Of a DNA stretch of 64,000 nt, positions 24,238 to 32,204 are shown in pieces. The notes below the pieces were generated by a model. The model was not told the DNA's origin, made no database searches, and was given only the letters and a program-made list of their open reading frames with translations. Source of the stretch: an uncultured Eubacteriales bacterium (lineage in GTDB: Bacteria; Bacillota; Clostridia; Oscillospirales; CAG-272); contig CAKSDP010000009.1 of the NCBI GenBank assembly GCA_934446065.1, forward strand, positions 17,639-81,638, read 5' to 3'. The stretch's first letter is position 1; the number at the start of each line of letters is the position of its first letter. The position numbers and the translations under genes are program-made.

Positions 24238-26697
24238 TTACTCGGACTTTTCGGCTTTTTCGTACTCGATCTTGCCGTCGCGCAGAACAGCAGTGACGCT
24301 GTCGCCCTTGACAATCTCGCCCGAAAGCATTGCCTCGGAGAGGCTGTCCTCGACGCGTCTGATGATCGCACGGCGAAGCGGACGTGCGCCGTAGACGGGA
24401 TCGAAGCCCTCTTTTGCAAGCATATCGACGACCTCATCGCTGAAGCTTATCGTAATACCGTTCTCGGCAATACGCTTCTTCGTATCCTCGAGCATGAGCC
24501 CGGCGATCTTGCGGATATCGTCATCGGTCAGCTTATTGAACACGATGATCTCATCAATACGGTTGAGGAACTCGGGCCTGAACGTTGCTTTAAGCGCATC
24601 CATGACGCCGTTTTTCATCTGATCCTCACCGCTCTTGTCGTCGCCGTCCTTGAATCCGAGTCTCTTAGGCTCGGTGATGCTCGACGCACCGACGTTGGAG
24701 GTCATAATGATGATCGTATTCTTGAAGTCAACGCGTCTGCCCTGAGCATCGGTGAGGATACCGTCCTCAAGGATCTGCAGGAGGATGTTGAACACATCGG
24801 GGTGCGCCTTCTCGATCTCATCGAACAGAACTACGGAATATGGGTGACGGCGGATCTTCTCGGTGAGCTGACCGCCCTCCTCGTATCCGACGTATCCGGG
24901 AGGCGAACCGATGAGCTTAGACGTGCTGTGCTTCTCCATGTACTCCGACATATCGACGCGGATCATGGCGTTTTCGTCGCCGAACATGACGTCTGCCAAA
25001 GCCTTGGAAAGCTCGGTTTTACCGACACCGGTCGGACCGAGGAATATGAACGAACCGATCGGTCTGCGGGGATCCTTGAGTCCGACCCTGCCGCGGCGGA
25101 TAGCCTTGGCTACCGCGTCAACTGCGGCATCCTGACCGATAATGCGCTCCTTCAGAATCTTATCGAGGTTGAGGAGTCTCTCGCTCTCCTCGCGCTCGAG
25201 CTTCTTCACGGGAATACCCGTCCACGAGGTGACAATATCGCAAATCTCGTCCTCGCCGACCACAAGATCGCCGGAATTACCCTGCGGAGCCTTCGATTTC
25301 ATCTCGTCAAGCTCATCGCGGAGCTTCTTCTCTTTATCTCTGAGTGACGCTGCCTCCTCGAAGTTTTCGGCAAGGATAGCCTCCTCCTTCTCGGCGCACG
25401 CCGCCTTGATCTTATCCTCAAGCTCACGCACCTCGGGCGCGGGAGTATAGCTCTTGATCCTCATCTTCGACGCTGCCTCATCGATAAGGTCGATGGCCTT
25501 GTCGGGGAGATAGCGGTCGCCGATATAACGGACGGACAGCTTTACCGCCGCCTTTATCGCGTCATCGGAAATCTTCAGCTTGTGGTGTGCCTCATACTTG
25601 TCGCGAAGTCCTCTCAGAATTTCGATAGCCTCATCGGGAGTAGGCTCGCCGACCATTACAGACTGGAAACGTCTCTCAAGTGCCGCATCCTTCTCGATGT
25701 ACTTGCGGTACTCGTCGATGGTCGTTGCGCCGATGACCTGCATCTCGCCGCGCGCCAACGCCGGCTTCAGGATGTTCGCCGCATCGACAGCACCCTCGGC
25801 ACCGCCGGCACCGATTATGGTGTGGATCTCATCAATGAACAGTATGATCGTCGGATCCTTTGCGACCTCCGCCATAACGCCTTTCATACGCTCCTCAAAC
25901 TCGCCGCGGTATTTCGCGCCCGCGATCATCGAGGAGATATCAAGGGTTATGATCTTCTTATCCTTCAGGGTCTCGGGGACGCTGCCGTCCACGATCTTCT
26001 GAGCAAGTCCCTCGACGACGGCGGTCTTACCGACGCCGGGCTCACCGATCAGACAGGGATTGTTCTTCGTACGTCTGGACAGGATCTGAATGACACGCTC
26101 CGTCTCCTCGTCACGACCGATGATCGGGTCGATCTTGCCCTCTCTTGCCGCCGCGCAGAGATCGCGCCCGTACTGCGACAGAGTCGGTGCGCCGGGGATA
26201 TTTGCGCCGCGTCCGCCCTGAGAAACATTGCCGCGCGAGCCTTGCGCTCCCTGAGGAGCGCCCTCTCCGCCGAGGCAGTTCATAATGTCGCTCTCGATAT
26301 CCGAGGCATTGCTTCCCTGTGCACGGATGAGCTGCATTGCAAAGCAGTCAGGCTCATCGGTGATCGCAAGGAGCAGATGCTCCGTGCCGATATAGCTGTG
26401 GCCGAACGCCGCGGAACGCGACGCGGAACCTTCGATAATCTTCTTCGTACGCGGGGTCATGTCGCCGACATTGACCGCCGAAGGCTCGCCGACACCTGCC
26501 GCCTTCTCGATCATCGCCTTCGTCTGATCGAACGTGATACCGCGCGAGGTAAGAACTCTGTACGCGATGCTGTCCGTCTCGGAGAGCAGACCGAGCAGCA
26601 GATGCTCGGAGCCGATATATGTGTGACCCATCTCACGGGCGAGGTAAAGCGCCTTGTTCAGGGCATTCTGAGCTTTCTTTGTGAATCTGCTTGTCAT
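24238..26697 (-). CDS. clpC: Clp protease ATPase subunit ClpC
   Basis: Class I Hsp100 unfoldase that feeds ClpP and, in Firmicutes, recognises phosphoarginine-marked proteins. 819 residues: double Clp-N repeat (1-150), AAA-1 with GEPGVGKTA (about 215), UVR/M domain (FEEAASLRDKEKKLRDE, about 430), AAA-2 with GPTGVGKTE (about 550) and a D2-small domain. ATG 26697 follows AAAGGATG. Last gene of ctsR-mcsA-mcsB-clpC, the standard CtsR operon, 43 bases after mcsB. clpP is not in the window. Confidence 0.97.
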   Translation of the reverse strand: MTSRFTKKAQNALNKALYLAREMGHTYIGSEHLLLGLLSETDSIAYRVLTSRGITFDQTKAMIEKAAGVGEPSAVNVGDMTPRTKKIIEGSASRSAAFGHSYIGTEHLLLAITDEPDCFAMQLIRAQGSNASDIESDIMNCLGGEGAPQGAQGSRGNVSQGGRGANIPGAPTLSQYGRDLCAAAREGKIDPIIGRDEETERVIQILSRRTKNNPCLIGEPGVGKTAVVEGLAQKIVDGSVPETLKDKKIITLDISSMIAGAKYRGEFEERMKGVMAEVAKDPTIILFIDEIHTIIGAGGAEGAVDAANILKPALARGEMQVIGATTIDEYRKYIEKDAALERRFQSVMVGEPTPDEAIEILRGLRDKYEAHHKLKISDDAIKAAVKLSVRYIGDRYLPDKAIDLIDEAASKMRIKSYTPAPEVRELEDKIKAACAEKEEAILAENFEEAASLRDKEKKLRDELDEMKSKAPQGNSGDLVVGEDEICDIVTSWTGIPVKKLEREESERLLNLDKILKERIIGQDAAVDAVAKAIRRGRVGLKDPRRPIGSFIFLGPTGVGKTELSKALADVMFGDENAMIRVDMSEYMEKHSTSKLIGSPPGYVGYEEGGQLTEKIRRHPYSVVLFDEIEKAHPDVFNILLQILEDGILTDAQGRRVDFKNTIIIMTSNVGASSITEPKRLGFKDGDDKSGEDQMKNGVMDALKATFRPEFLNRIDEIIVFNKLTDDDIRKIAGLMLEDTKKRIAENGITISFSDEVVDMLAKEGFDPVYGARPLRRAIIRRVEDSLSEAMLSGEIVKGDSVTAVLRDGKIEYEKAEKSE

Positions 26698-26740
26698 ATA
26701 TATCATCCTTTCTTTTATAAAGGTTACTTGTGGGAGATCG

Positions 26741-27775
26741 TCATGTAAGAGCCTCCCTTATCTTTTTCGCTCTTGCGATGTCACGATCCATCGGGGTCGT
26801 GACCTTGCCCCCTGCTTCGGCGACGATAGTTGCGGGCATCGACGAGAATAACATCTCGTCAAACCTCGTTTCGGTTATTCCGTCGGTCATACCGAGCGTT
26901 GCGCCGAGACGAACACGGCTGTACAGCTCGAGCATTTCCTTGGTCGTCATGGTTTCGGCATACTTGAGAGTACCGAGCGCACGGCGGACGCTGTCGCGGA
27001 CGCGGAGCTTGCGGTCATCCGCAAGGGATGCGCGAAGCTCTCTTTCACGCTTCATGATGCTCTCGACGACGGCGCTGAGCTTCTTTATGGTCTCCTCTTC
27101 GCTTATGCCGAGCGTGACCTGATTCGACACCTGATACAGGCATCCGTCGCCGCGGCTGCCCTCGCCGCTCATTCCGCGTATCGTCAGACCGAGCTTTGAG
27201 AGCTGGTTCTGAAGTGCGCCGATCTCGCCGGTGCCGCTCATCAGCGGCAGGAAGAGCATGACTGACGCCCTCATACCGGTACCGAGATTTGTAGGGCAAT
27301 GGGTGAGGTAGCCGAACTTCTCGCTGTATGCGAGCGGGAGCGAACGGTCAAGCGCATCCTCAAGTCTCAGCGCTTCCGCAAGGCAATCCTTAAGCGACAG
27401 CCCTGATTTCATGACCTGCAAGCGGATGTGATCCTCCTCGCAAAGCATGATGTACGCGCCGAGCTTCGGATTTGCAAGCAGTCCGTGGACTCCTTTTGCT
27501 CCGGCAAACTCACGGCTGACTATGTGCCGCTCCGTAAACGATGCCGCCGTCTCGCCGGAAAGCTTCGAGAAATCGGTATACTCAAAGTCGGCAAGCTCCG
27601 GCACCTTCTTGACCTTTTCGATGATCTCGGCAGCGCCCGTCGCATCAAGCCTCGGTGCAAACGGATAATCTCTCAGGTTACGCGCAAAGCGGACTCTGGT
27701 GCTTACAACCACATCGCTGTCCGATCCGGTGTGTCCGTACCACTTGTATCCCTCAAAATCCTTGTAGCTTTTCAT
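26741..27775 (-). CDS. mcsB: Protein-arginine kinase McsB
   Basis: Phosphorylates arginines of damaged proteins and of CtsR, marking them for ClpCP. The 344-residue protein has the guanido-kinase fold: SDVVVSTRVRFARNLRDYPF (phosphagen-kinase ATP/Arg site), VMKSGLSLKDCLAEAL, HCPTNLGTGMRASVM around the catalytic Cys-type loop, and GEGSRGDGCLYQVSNQVTLG. It touches mcsA by one base and needs McsA for activity. Confidence 0.96.
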   Translation of the reverse strand: MKSYKDFEGYKWYGHTGSDSDVVVSTRVRFARNLRDYPFAPRLDATGAAEIIEKVKKVPELADFEYTDFSKLSGETAASFTERHIVSREFAGAKGVHGLLANPKLGAYIMLCEEDHIRLQVMKSGLSLKDCLAEALRLEDALDRSLPLAYSEKFGYLTHCPTNLGTGMRASVMLFLPLMSGTGEIGALQNQLSKLGLTIRGMSGEGSRGDGCLYQVSNQVTLGISEEETIKKLSAVVESIMKRERELRASLADDRKLRVRDSVRRALGTLKYAETMTTKEMLELYSRVRLGATLGMTDGITETRFDEMLFSSMPATIVAEAGGKVTTPMDRDIARAKKIREALT

Positions 27776-28335
27776 TATTTGTCACCGCCCTTATTATCGT
27801 TTTCTTCGGACTCGAGACCCTTTATCTCATCTCTGAGCTTTGCGGCCTCCTCGTAATTCTCAGCCTTCACTGCCTCATTAAGCTTTGTACGCAGCGAGGC
27901 GACCTTGTCCTCACGCTCGTGCATCTCGCGGTATTTCTCCGGAGTTTTGCCGATGTGGCGCGTGCCGCCGTGAATCTGAGCGATCGTGCGCTCAAGCTCG
28001 TCGGCGAATGTATCGTAGCAACGCGGGCAGCCTGCCTTGCCTTCGTTCATGAAATCCTCAAATGTCATGCCGCAGAGATCGCATTTCTTCTGCGAAAGCG
28101 CCGTTCCTTTCGTGTGCGACGGAGCAAGCATACTTCCGATGAGCGAACCGAATCCGCTGAAATCAGGAAATCCGAATCCGTCATCTAAGAAGTGCGGCGC
28201 CTTGAAGCTGATCTCTCCGTCCTTCTCCATTTTCTCCGCGCACTCATGACACAGAGAATATTTCGTTTCTTTACCGTTGATGTTCTCCTTATAGAATACC
28301 TCGGCATTGTTCTTTCCACATTTATCGCAAAGCAT
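27775..28335 (-). CDS. mcsA: McsA, activator of McsB
   Basis: Zinc-binding partner of McsB, 186 residues. Four Cys pairs are visible: MLCDKCGK, SLCHECAE, KKCDLCG and AGCPRCYD. A C-terminal UVR motif (LRTKLNEAVKAENYEEAAKL) binds ClpC or McsB. The stop codon of mcsA overlaps the mcsB start by one base. It lies 35 bases after ctsR. Confidence 0.95.
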   Translation of the reverse strand: MLCDKCGKNNAEVFYKENINGKETKYSLCHECAEKMEKDGEISFKAPHFLDDGFGFPDFSGFGSLIGSMLAPSHTKGTALSQKKCDLCGMTFEDFMNEGKAGCPRCYDTFADELERTIAQIHGGTRHIGKTPEKYREMHEREDKVASLRTKLNEAVKAENYEEAAKLRDEIKGLESEENDNKGGDK

Positions 28336-28370
28336 AATCTGTACTTCCTTTCAATTTTACTGTATATATT

Positions 28371-28823
28371 TTATTTTATCATCGTGAGCAGAATGTGTCG
28401 GAATATGTCCGCGCGCACCAAACTTCTCACGTCGGCGGAAACCTTTTCAAGCGCCCGTTCGGAAAGCCCTGCGGCTATACTGCCTGCTTCCCTTCCCGTG
28501 ATGATCCCGTTATCTTTAAGATTTGCAACATAAGCCTTCGCCTCTCTCTCATCTATCTTGTCGCCTATCGCATGGAAGAAGTGCATCAGGTATTCGTTTT
28601 TGTCCATCGCCACACGGACGATCCTGATGTAACCTCCGCCTCCGCGTCGGCTTTCGGTGATGTAGCCGCGCTCCGGAGTGAATCTCGAGGAGATCACGTA
28701 CGTGATCTGACTCGGTACGCATCCGAGCCTGTCCGCGAGATCAGCCCGTTTGACCTCGGCTGAGCCGCCGCCGTCATCAAGCATCTTTTCAATTATTCTC
28801 GCTATATTATCGGATATCAACAT
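28371..28823 (-). CDS. ctsR: Stress-gene repressor CtsR
   Basis: Dimeric winged-helix repressor of class III heat-shock genes. 150 residues: SDNIARIIEKMLDDGG at the N-terminus, the DNA-reading helix and wing with VPSQITYVISSRFTPERGY and RRGGGGYIRI (glycine-rich wing with the heat-sensing tetraglycine loop), then the dimer/McsB domain. First gene of the operon, directly behind a promoter carrying CtsR-type sites, so it is autoregulated. Confidence 0.97.
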   Translation of the reverse strand: MLISDNIARIIEKMLDDGGGSAEVKRADLADRLGCVPSQITYVISSRFTPERGYITESRRGGGGYIRIVRVAMDKNEYLMHFFHAIGDKIDEREAKAYVANLKDNGIITGREAGSIAAGLSERALEKVSADVRSLVRADIFRHILLTMIK

Positions 28824-28853
28824 TTCCGGTCGCTCCTTTGTTTGTCTTTTGAC

Positions 28854-28929
28854 TTTGACTATCTTTAACCTTTTTGTGACTACATTATACCGCCATGGTC
28901 AAAGAAAGTCAAAGTCAAAGAAAGTCAAA
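28854..28929 (-). promoter_or_regulatory. Three CtsR operator-like heptad pairs
   Basis: Heptads separated by three bases: GGTCAAAGAAAGTCAAA at 28897-28913 and a second pair sharing its edge at 28913-28929 (plus strand), and GGTTAAAGATAGTCAAA on the minus strand at 28870-28854. The consensus is RGTCAAANANRGTCAAA. The first covers the -35 box, the third lies just after the start of transcription. Confidence 0.88.
28884..28912 (-). promoter_or_regulatory. ctsR operon promoter
   Basis: On the minus strand TTGACT (28912-28907), 17 bases, TATAAT (28889-28884). The -35 box is embedded in a CtsR site. Confidence 0.85.
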
Positions 28930-28956
28930 CAAGCTCATTCTAAACCAATGGCAAAA

Positions 28957-28985
28957 GAAAAACGGGGCAAAAGCTCCGTTTTTCT
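28957..28985 (-). terminator. Terminator of the dockerin operon
   Basis: GAAAAACGGGGC and GCTCCGTTTTTC form a hairpin around AAAA with T runs on both sides. It lies 36 bases after the stop of the gene at 29021. Confidence 0.75.
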
Positions 28986-29020
28986 AACTATTTTAAGTTT
29001 TTTCAAACTTTTTTGAGTTT

Positions 29021-31117
29021 TCAGTCTGCTCTGTCGGCAAGAATCTGCTCGAGGCGGTCGCCGATCTCATTGCGCACCGTCATAAGCTTATCGGAATCGG
29101 CGTCAAAATCAAGCAGATCGCGGGATATCCGCGTAATATAGCTGTTTGTTTCGGCGTTGCCGATCTCGCGCGCGAGCATTTTGAGATACATATAATCCTC
29201 AATGCCGTCGCGGATAAACTCAACGCGAATCGAGCCGATCGGGCCGTTTATGCCGTAGCGATATCCGGGGTAGCACAAGATCCCGTTGCCCCAGACATCC
29301 CAGCCGTCGCCGGTCTGAGATTTGAAATTGTAGAGCGGATTCGTCGAGCCGTAATCGTTTACGAGATAGTACAGAACTCCGGTCACGCCGCACTGGTACT
29401 GCTGCCACTCCGCTAGTCTCGGAAGAACTCCGGCATCCTCCGCATGATACGTAACATACGGCTGGAACGGCATTCTCGCGAAATACCACCACGCCTTTCC
29501 GCCGGATTCGGCGTGACGCGCGGCATTCTCCGCATACGTACCGTACTTCTCGGTGTCCTCCGGTGTCAGGAACACCTCGACTCTCTCATGCGTACCGCGA
29601 TATTTCTCGGGCGTGTACGCATAGATCTTCGGACACCATATCTGCACAAAATTGTTCAGATAGTCATACGCGTTGACGGGCGGTGTATAGATCGAGCGGC
29701 ACTCCATCGGAACGACCTGCATTCCTCCTGGGAAATGGTTCTGCATATACGTGTTGTATGTGTCAATCTCGAGCCATTTTTCAAGGCTGATCGGCTCATC
29801 GACAGCATAGAAATAACCCTTGTCGAGCCACTCGGGATTGTCCTTCATCTTCGCGTAGTACGCGTCGATCTGAGCATCCGTGCGCTCGTACTGACCGCCG
29901 TAGCCCTTGCCGCCGACGAGGAATGACCTGACGCGCGGATCGTTCATATACTCATCCGCACGGTCATCCGTGATATCGTACGGGAGGACGGCGGGGTTGA
30001 TGCGGTTCTCAAGGAAATAGTTGTAGTACACGCTGTACAGCACACCGTCGTCGCCTTCGGGCATATTGTGCGTGGAATACACCACGGTTTGGCTGAGTCC
30101 GAAAGACGATTCGCACGCGTCGGCGTCGTTCAGGGCAAAGTCCCAAACATTCAGATACACCGCAGCGCGCTTGATCTCGACACCGTTCTCACAAATGCTG
30201 ACAAAAGCTTCATAAAGTCCGGGCGCTGCGTCCGCAGGCACCTTTGCTTTTACGAGAAATCCCTGCGAAGCATTCGCGGCAACCTTTGCCGAATACTTAT
30301 CCTTCGGCATAAGCGCATCCGGCATATAGAGGTTATCATTCACGCGCGTATAGAAATACGTCAGTATTTCGGACGGCACGGTGTCGCCGTAGCAGTTCAC
30401 AAAATCGGTCACGGAAGCCGTGACGTTATCTATCGCATCGGCGCTGTTGTTCGCAATATAGAGCGCCGCCGCCTCGATCTCGTTCTTCGCAGAACGAATG
30501 ACATACGTCGCATCGCCCGAGGATGTCGTATCCGTTTTGTACAGCTTATCGGTCGAGTGCTCGAACCACAGGGAAACATCGCTGCGCTCGTTTTGCGCGG
30601 TCTGCAGTTTCGTATCAACCGAAATCTTCACACAGCCGAACTTTATGTTCCATCCCGCAACGTGCTTCAGAACGGTTATCGCATCGCTGACGCCGATCTT
30701 GCCGCTGTTTGTGAGTTCTGCCGCTGCCTCGTCGATATCGACGTCCCATCCGGCGACGCGCTTCAGTATGTCGATCGCGTCACCGACAGCAATCTTTCCG
30801 TCACGGTTCACGTCTCCGGCAACTATCACCGGGAGCAAGGCGCTGCCGCGAACGGCATTGCTGCCGGACGGCACCACTGCCTCTCCGGTAAGTCTCTGCC
30901 CGTCCGGCGATATTATCTGAACCTCGCCGTCAAACTCTGCGGCAAGTGCGTCGGCTGTGATGCTGCCGTTTGTTCCGCATACGGCGCTGCCGTCCTTTGT
31001 CATGATCAGTGACGAGTCGGCTTTGAGCGCCGGCGGCACATCGGCTGCATGAGGAACCGCCGTCGCGGTCGCCGCAAGCATAGCTGCGCACAGTGCCGCA
31101 GATACAAGCTTTTTCAT
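29021..31117 (-). CDS. Secreted DUF4091 (GH123-like) protein with N-terminal dockerin
   Basis: 698-residue exported protein. Signal peptide (MKKLVSAALCAAMLAATATA), a beta-type module (about 35-98), a type I dockerin (about 99-155: GDVNRDGKIAVGDAIDILKR, and a second, degenerate Ca loop ELTNSGKIGVSD), then a beta-domain and a TIM-barrel DUF4091 region. The acidic pair in GYFYAVDEP fits the Asp-Glu catalytic pair of GH123 beta-N-acetylgalactosaminidases, so activity on GalNAc-bearing glycans is possible. Last of three dockerin genes in one operon. The dockerin is unusual in being N-terminal. Confidence 0.82.
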   Translation of the reverse strand: MKKLVSAALCAAMLAATATAVPHAADVPPALKADSSLIMTKDGSAVCGTNGSITADALAAEFDGEVQIISPDGQRLTGEAVVPSGSNAVRGSALLPVIVAGDVNRDGKIAVGDAIDILKRVAGWDVDIDEAAAELTNSGKIGVSDAITVLKHVAGWNIKFGCVKISVDTKLQTAQNERSDVSLWFEHSTDKLYKTDTTSSGDATYVIRSAKNEIEAAALYIANNSADAIDNVTASVTDFVNCYGDTVPSEILTYFYTRVNDNLYMPDALMPKDKYSAKVAANASQGFLVKAKVPADAAPGLYEAFVSICENGVEIKRAAVYLNVWDFALNDADACESSFGLSQTVVYSTHNMPEGDDGVLYSVYYNYFLENRINPAVLPYDITDDRADEYMNDPRVRSFLVGGKGYGGQYERTDAQIDAYYAKMKDNPEWLDKGYFYAVDEPISLEKWLEIDTYNTYMQNHFPGGMQVVPMECRSIYTPPVNAYDYLNNFVQIWCPKIYAYTPEKYRGTHERVEVFLTPEDTEKYGTYAENAARHAESGGKAWWYFARMPFQPYVTYHAEDAGVLPRLAEWQQYQCGVTGVLYYLVNDYGSTNPLYNFKSQTGDGWDVWGNGILCYPGYRYGINGPIGSIRVEFIRDGIEDYMYLKMLAREIGNAETNSYITRISRDLLDFDADSDKLMTVRNEIGDRLEQILADRAD

Positions 31118-31140
31118 TTTAATTCTATTACCTCTCGGGG

Positions 31141-32157
31141 TTATTTAACAAGTGAATAAGTGATCGATGCCTCTACGCTGAAGTCTGCCGGCTCGCCCTC
31201 GTAGAACGTGCTGATTCCGGTCGACTCGGAGGGGAGTGCGTTCTTCCACATTCCGACTCCGCCGCTCGCCTCGCGTCCGGAGATGGTCCAGAGATAATCG
31301 CCTTCGCCGAGTCCGTGACCCGCGCCGTCAGTGAGGTTGAACGTAAGCTTTGAGCAGTCCTTGAAATCCACGTACTTCTGCTCATATACGGGCATTGCCG
31401 CAACGGTCGTTGCATAATCGGTATTCCAACGGTAAAGCTTTACCGTGATCTCACCGATATCATTCGCCCAGCTCGGGTATTCCGCCGTAATGTAGCTTGC
31501 ACGCTCCTTTGCGCCGACGGAGAATTTCACTCCGACCACCTGACCGCGGCGAAGATTTATCGGTTCACGTGTACCTGAGACAAACGTTGCTACGTCCTTG
31601 AGCCCCGATGTTGCATAAGAGTCGGGCTTCACCGGGATCTTCACCGGCTCGACGCCGCTCCAACCGGCGATCTTCTTGAGCATGATGATCGCGTCGTTCA
31701 CGGAAACGCTGCCGTCACCGTCAACGTCTGCCGCTGCCGGCTCTGCGTCGATCTTCCAGCTTGCGACGAGCTTCAGCGCGACGATCGCGTCGTCGACCGC
31801 GATCTTGCCGTCGCCGTTCACATCACCGGGAACGATGGTCTTGAACTCTGCCTTTGCCGCGCCGGCTGCATCCGACAGGCGCAGAACACACCCGGTCGAT
31901 ACCTTGTCATCGGCGCCGAGCGTGCGGTCGCCGGACACGATCGAGATTCCCTCGGAATCCGTGAGAGCCGCGAGAATATCGCCGGCTTTCGTGTCAAGGC
32001 CCACGCCCTCGATAAATCCGGTATAGGTGTTCGCCTTGTATCCGGAGTCCTCTCCGAATACAACTGCTGCGGCGGGCTTGCCGTCGGCGGCGGAAACCGC
32101 TACCGGAACAGCGCAGAGGATTGATGCTGCAAGGATGGTCGAAACAAGTTTTCTCAT
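31141..32157 (-). CDS. Secreted dockerin protein with C-terminal beta domain
   Basis: 338-residue exported protein. Signal peptide from ATG 32157 (MRKLVSTILAASILCAVPVAVSA; GGAG upstream), a beta-type module (to about 105), a type I dockerin with two intact Ca loops (GDVNGDGKIAVDDAI and DVDGDGSVSVNDAI, about 108-165) and an unrecognised domain of about 170 residues (INLRRGQVVGVKFSVGAKE onward), probably a beta-sandwich that could bind carbohydrate. No catalytic signature. Middle gene of the dockerin operon; 24 bases separate it from the DUF4091 gene. Confidence 0.78.
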   Translation of the reverse strand: MRKLVSTILAASILCAVPVAVSAADGKPAAAVVFGEDSGYKANTYTGFIEGVGLDTKAGDILAALTDSEGISIVSGDRTLGADDKVSTGCVLRLSDAAGAAKAEFKTIVPGDVNGDGKIAVDDAIVALKLVASWKIDAEPAAADVDGDGSVSVNDAIIMLKKIAGWSGVEPVKIPVKPDSYATSGLKDVATFVSGTREPINLRRGQVVGVKFSVGAKERASYITAEYPSWANDIGEITVKLYRWNTDYATTVAAMPVYEQKYVDFKDCSKLTFNLTDGAGHGLGEGDYLWTISGREASGGVGMWKNALPSESTGISTFYEGEPADFSVEASITYSLVK

Positions 32158-32204
32158 GGTAGTCTCCTTCAAATCAGTATAAATATTTTTACGCGACCCT
32201 CGCG

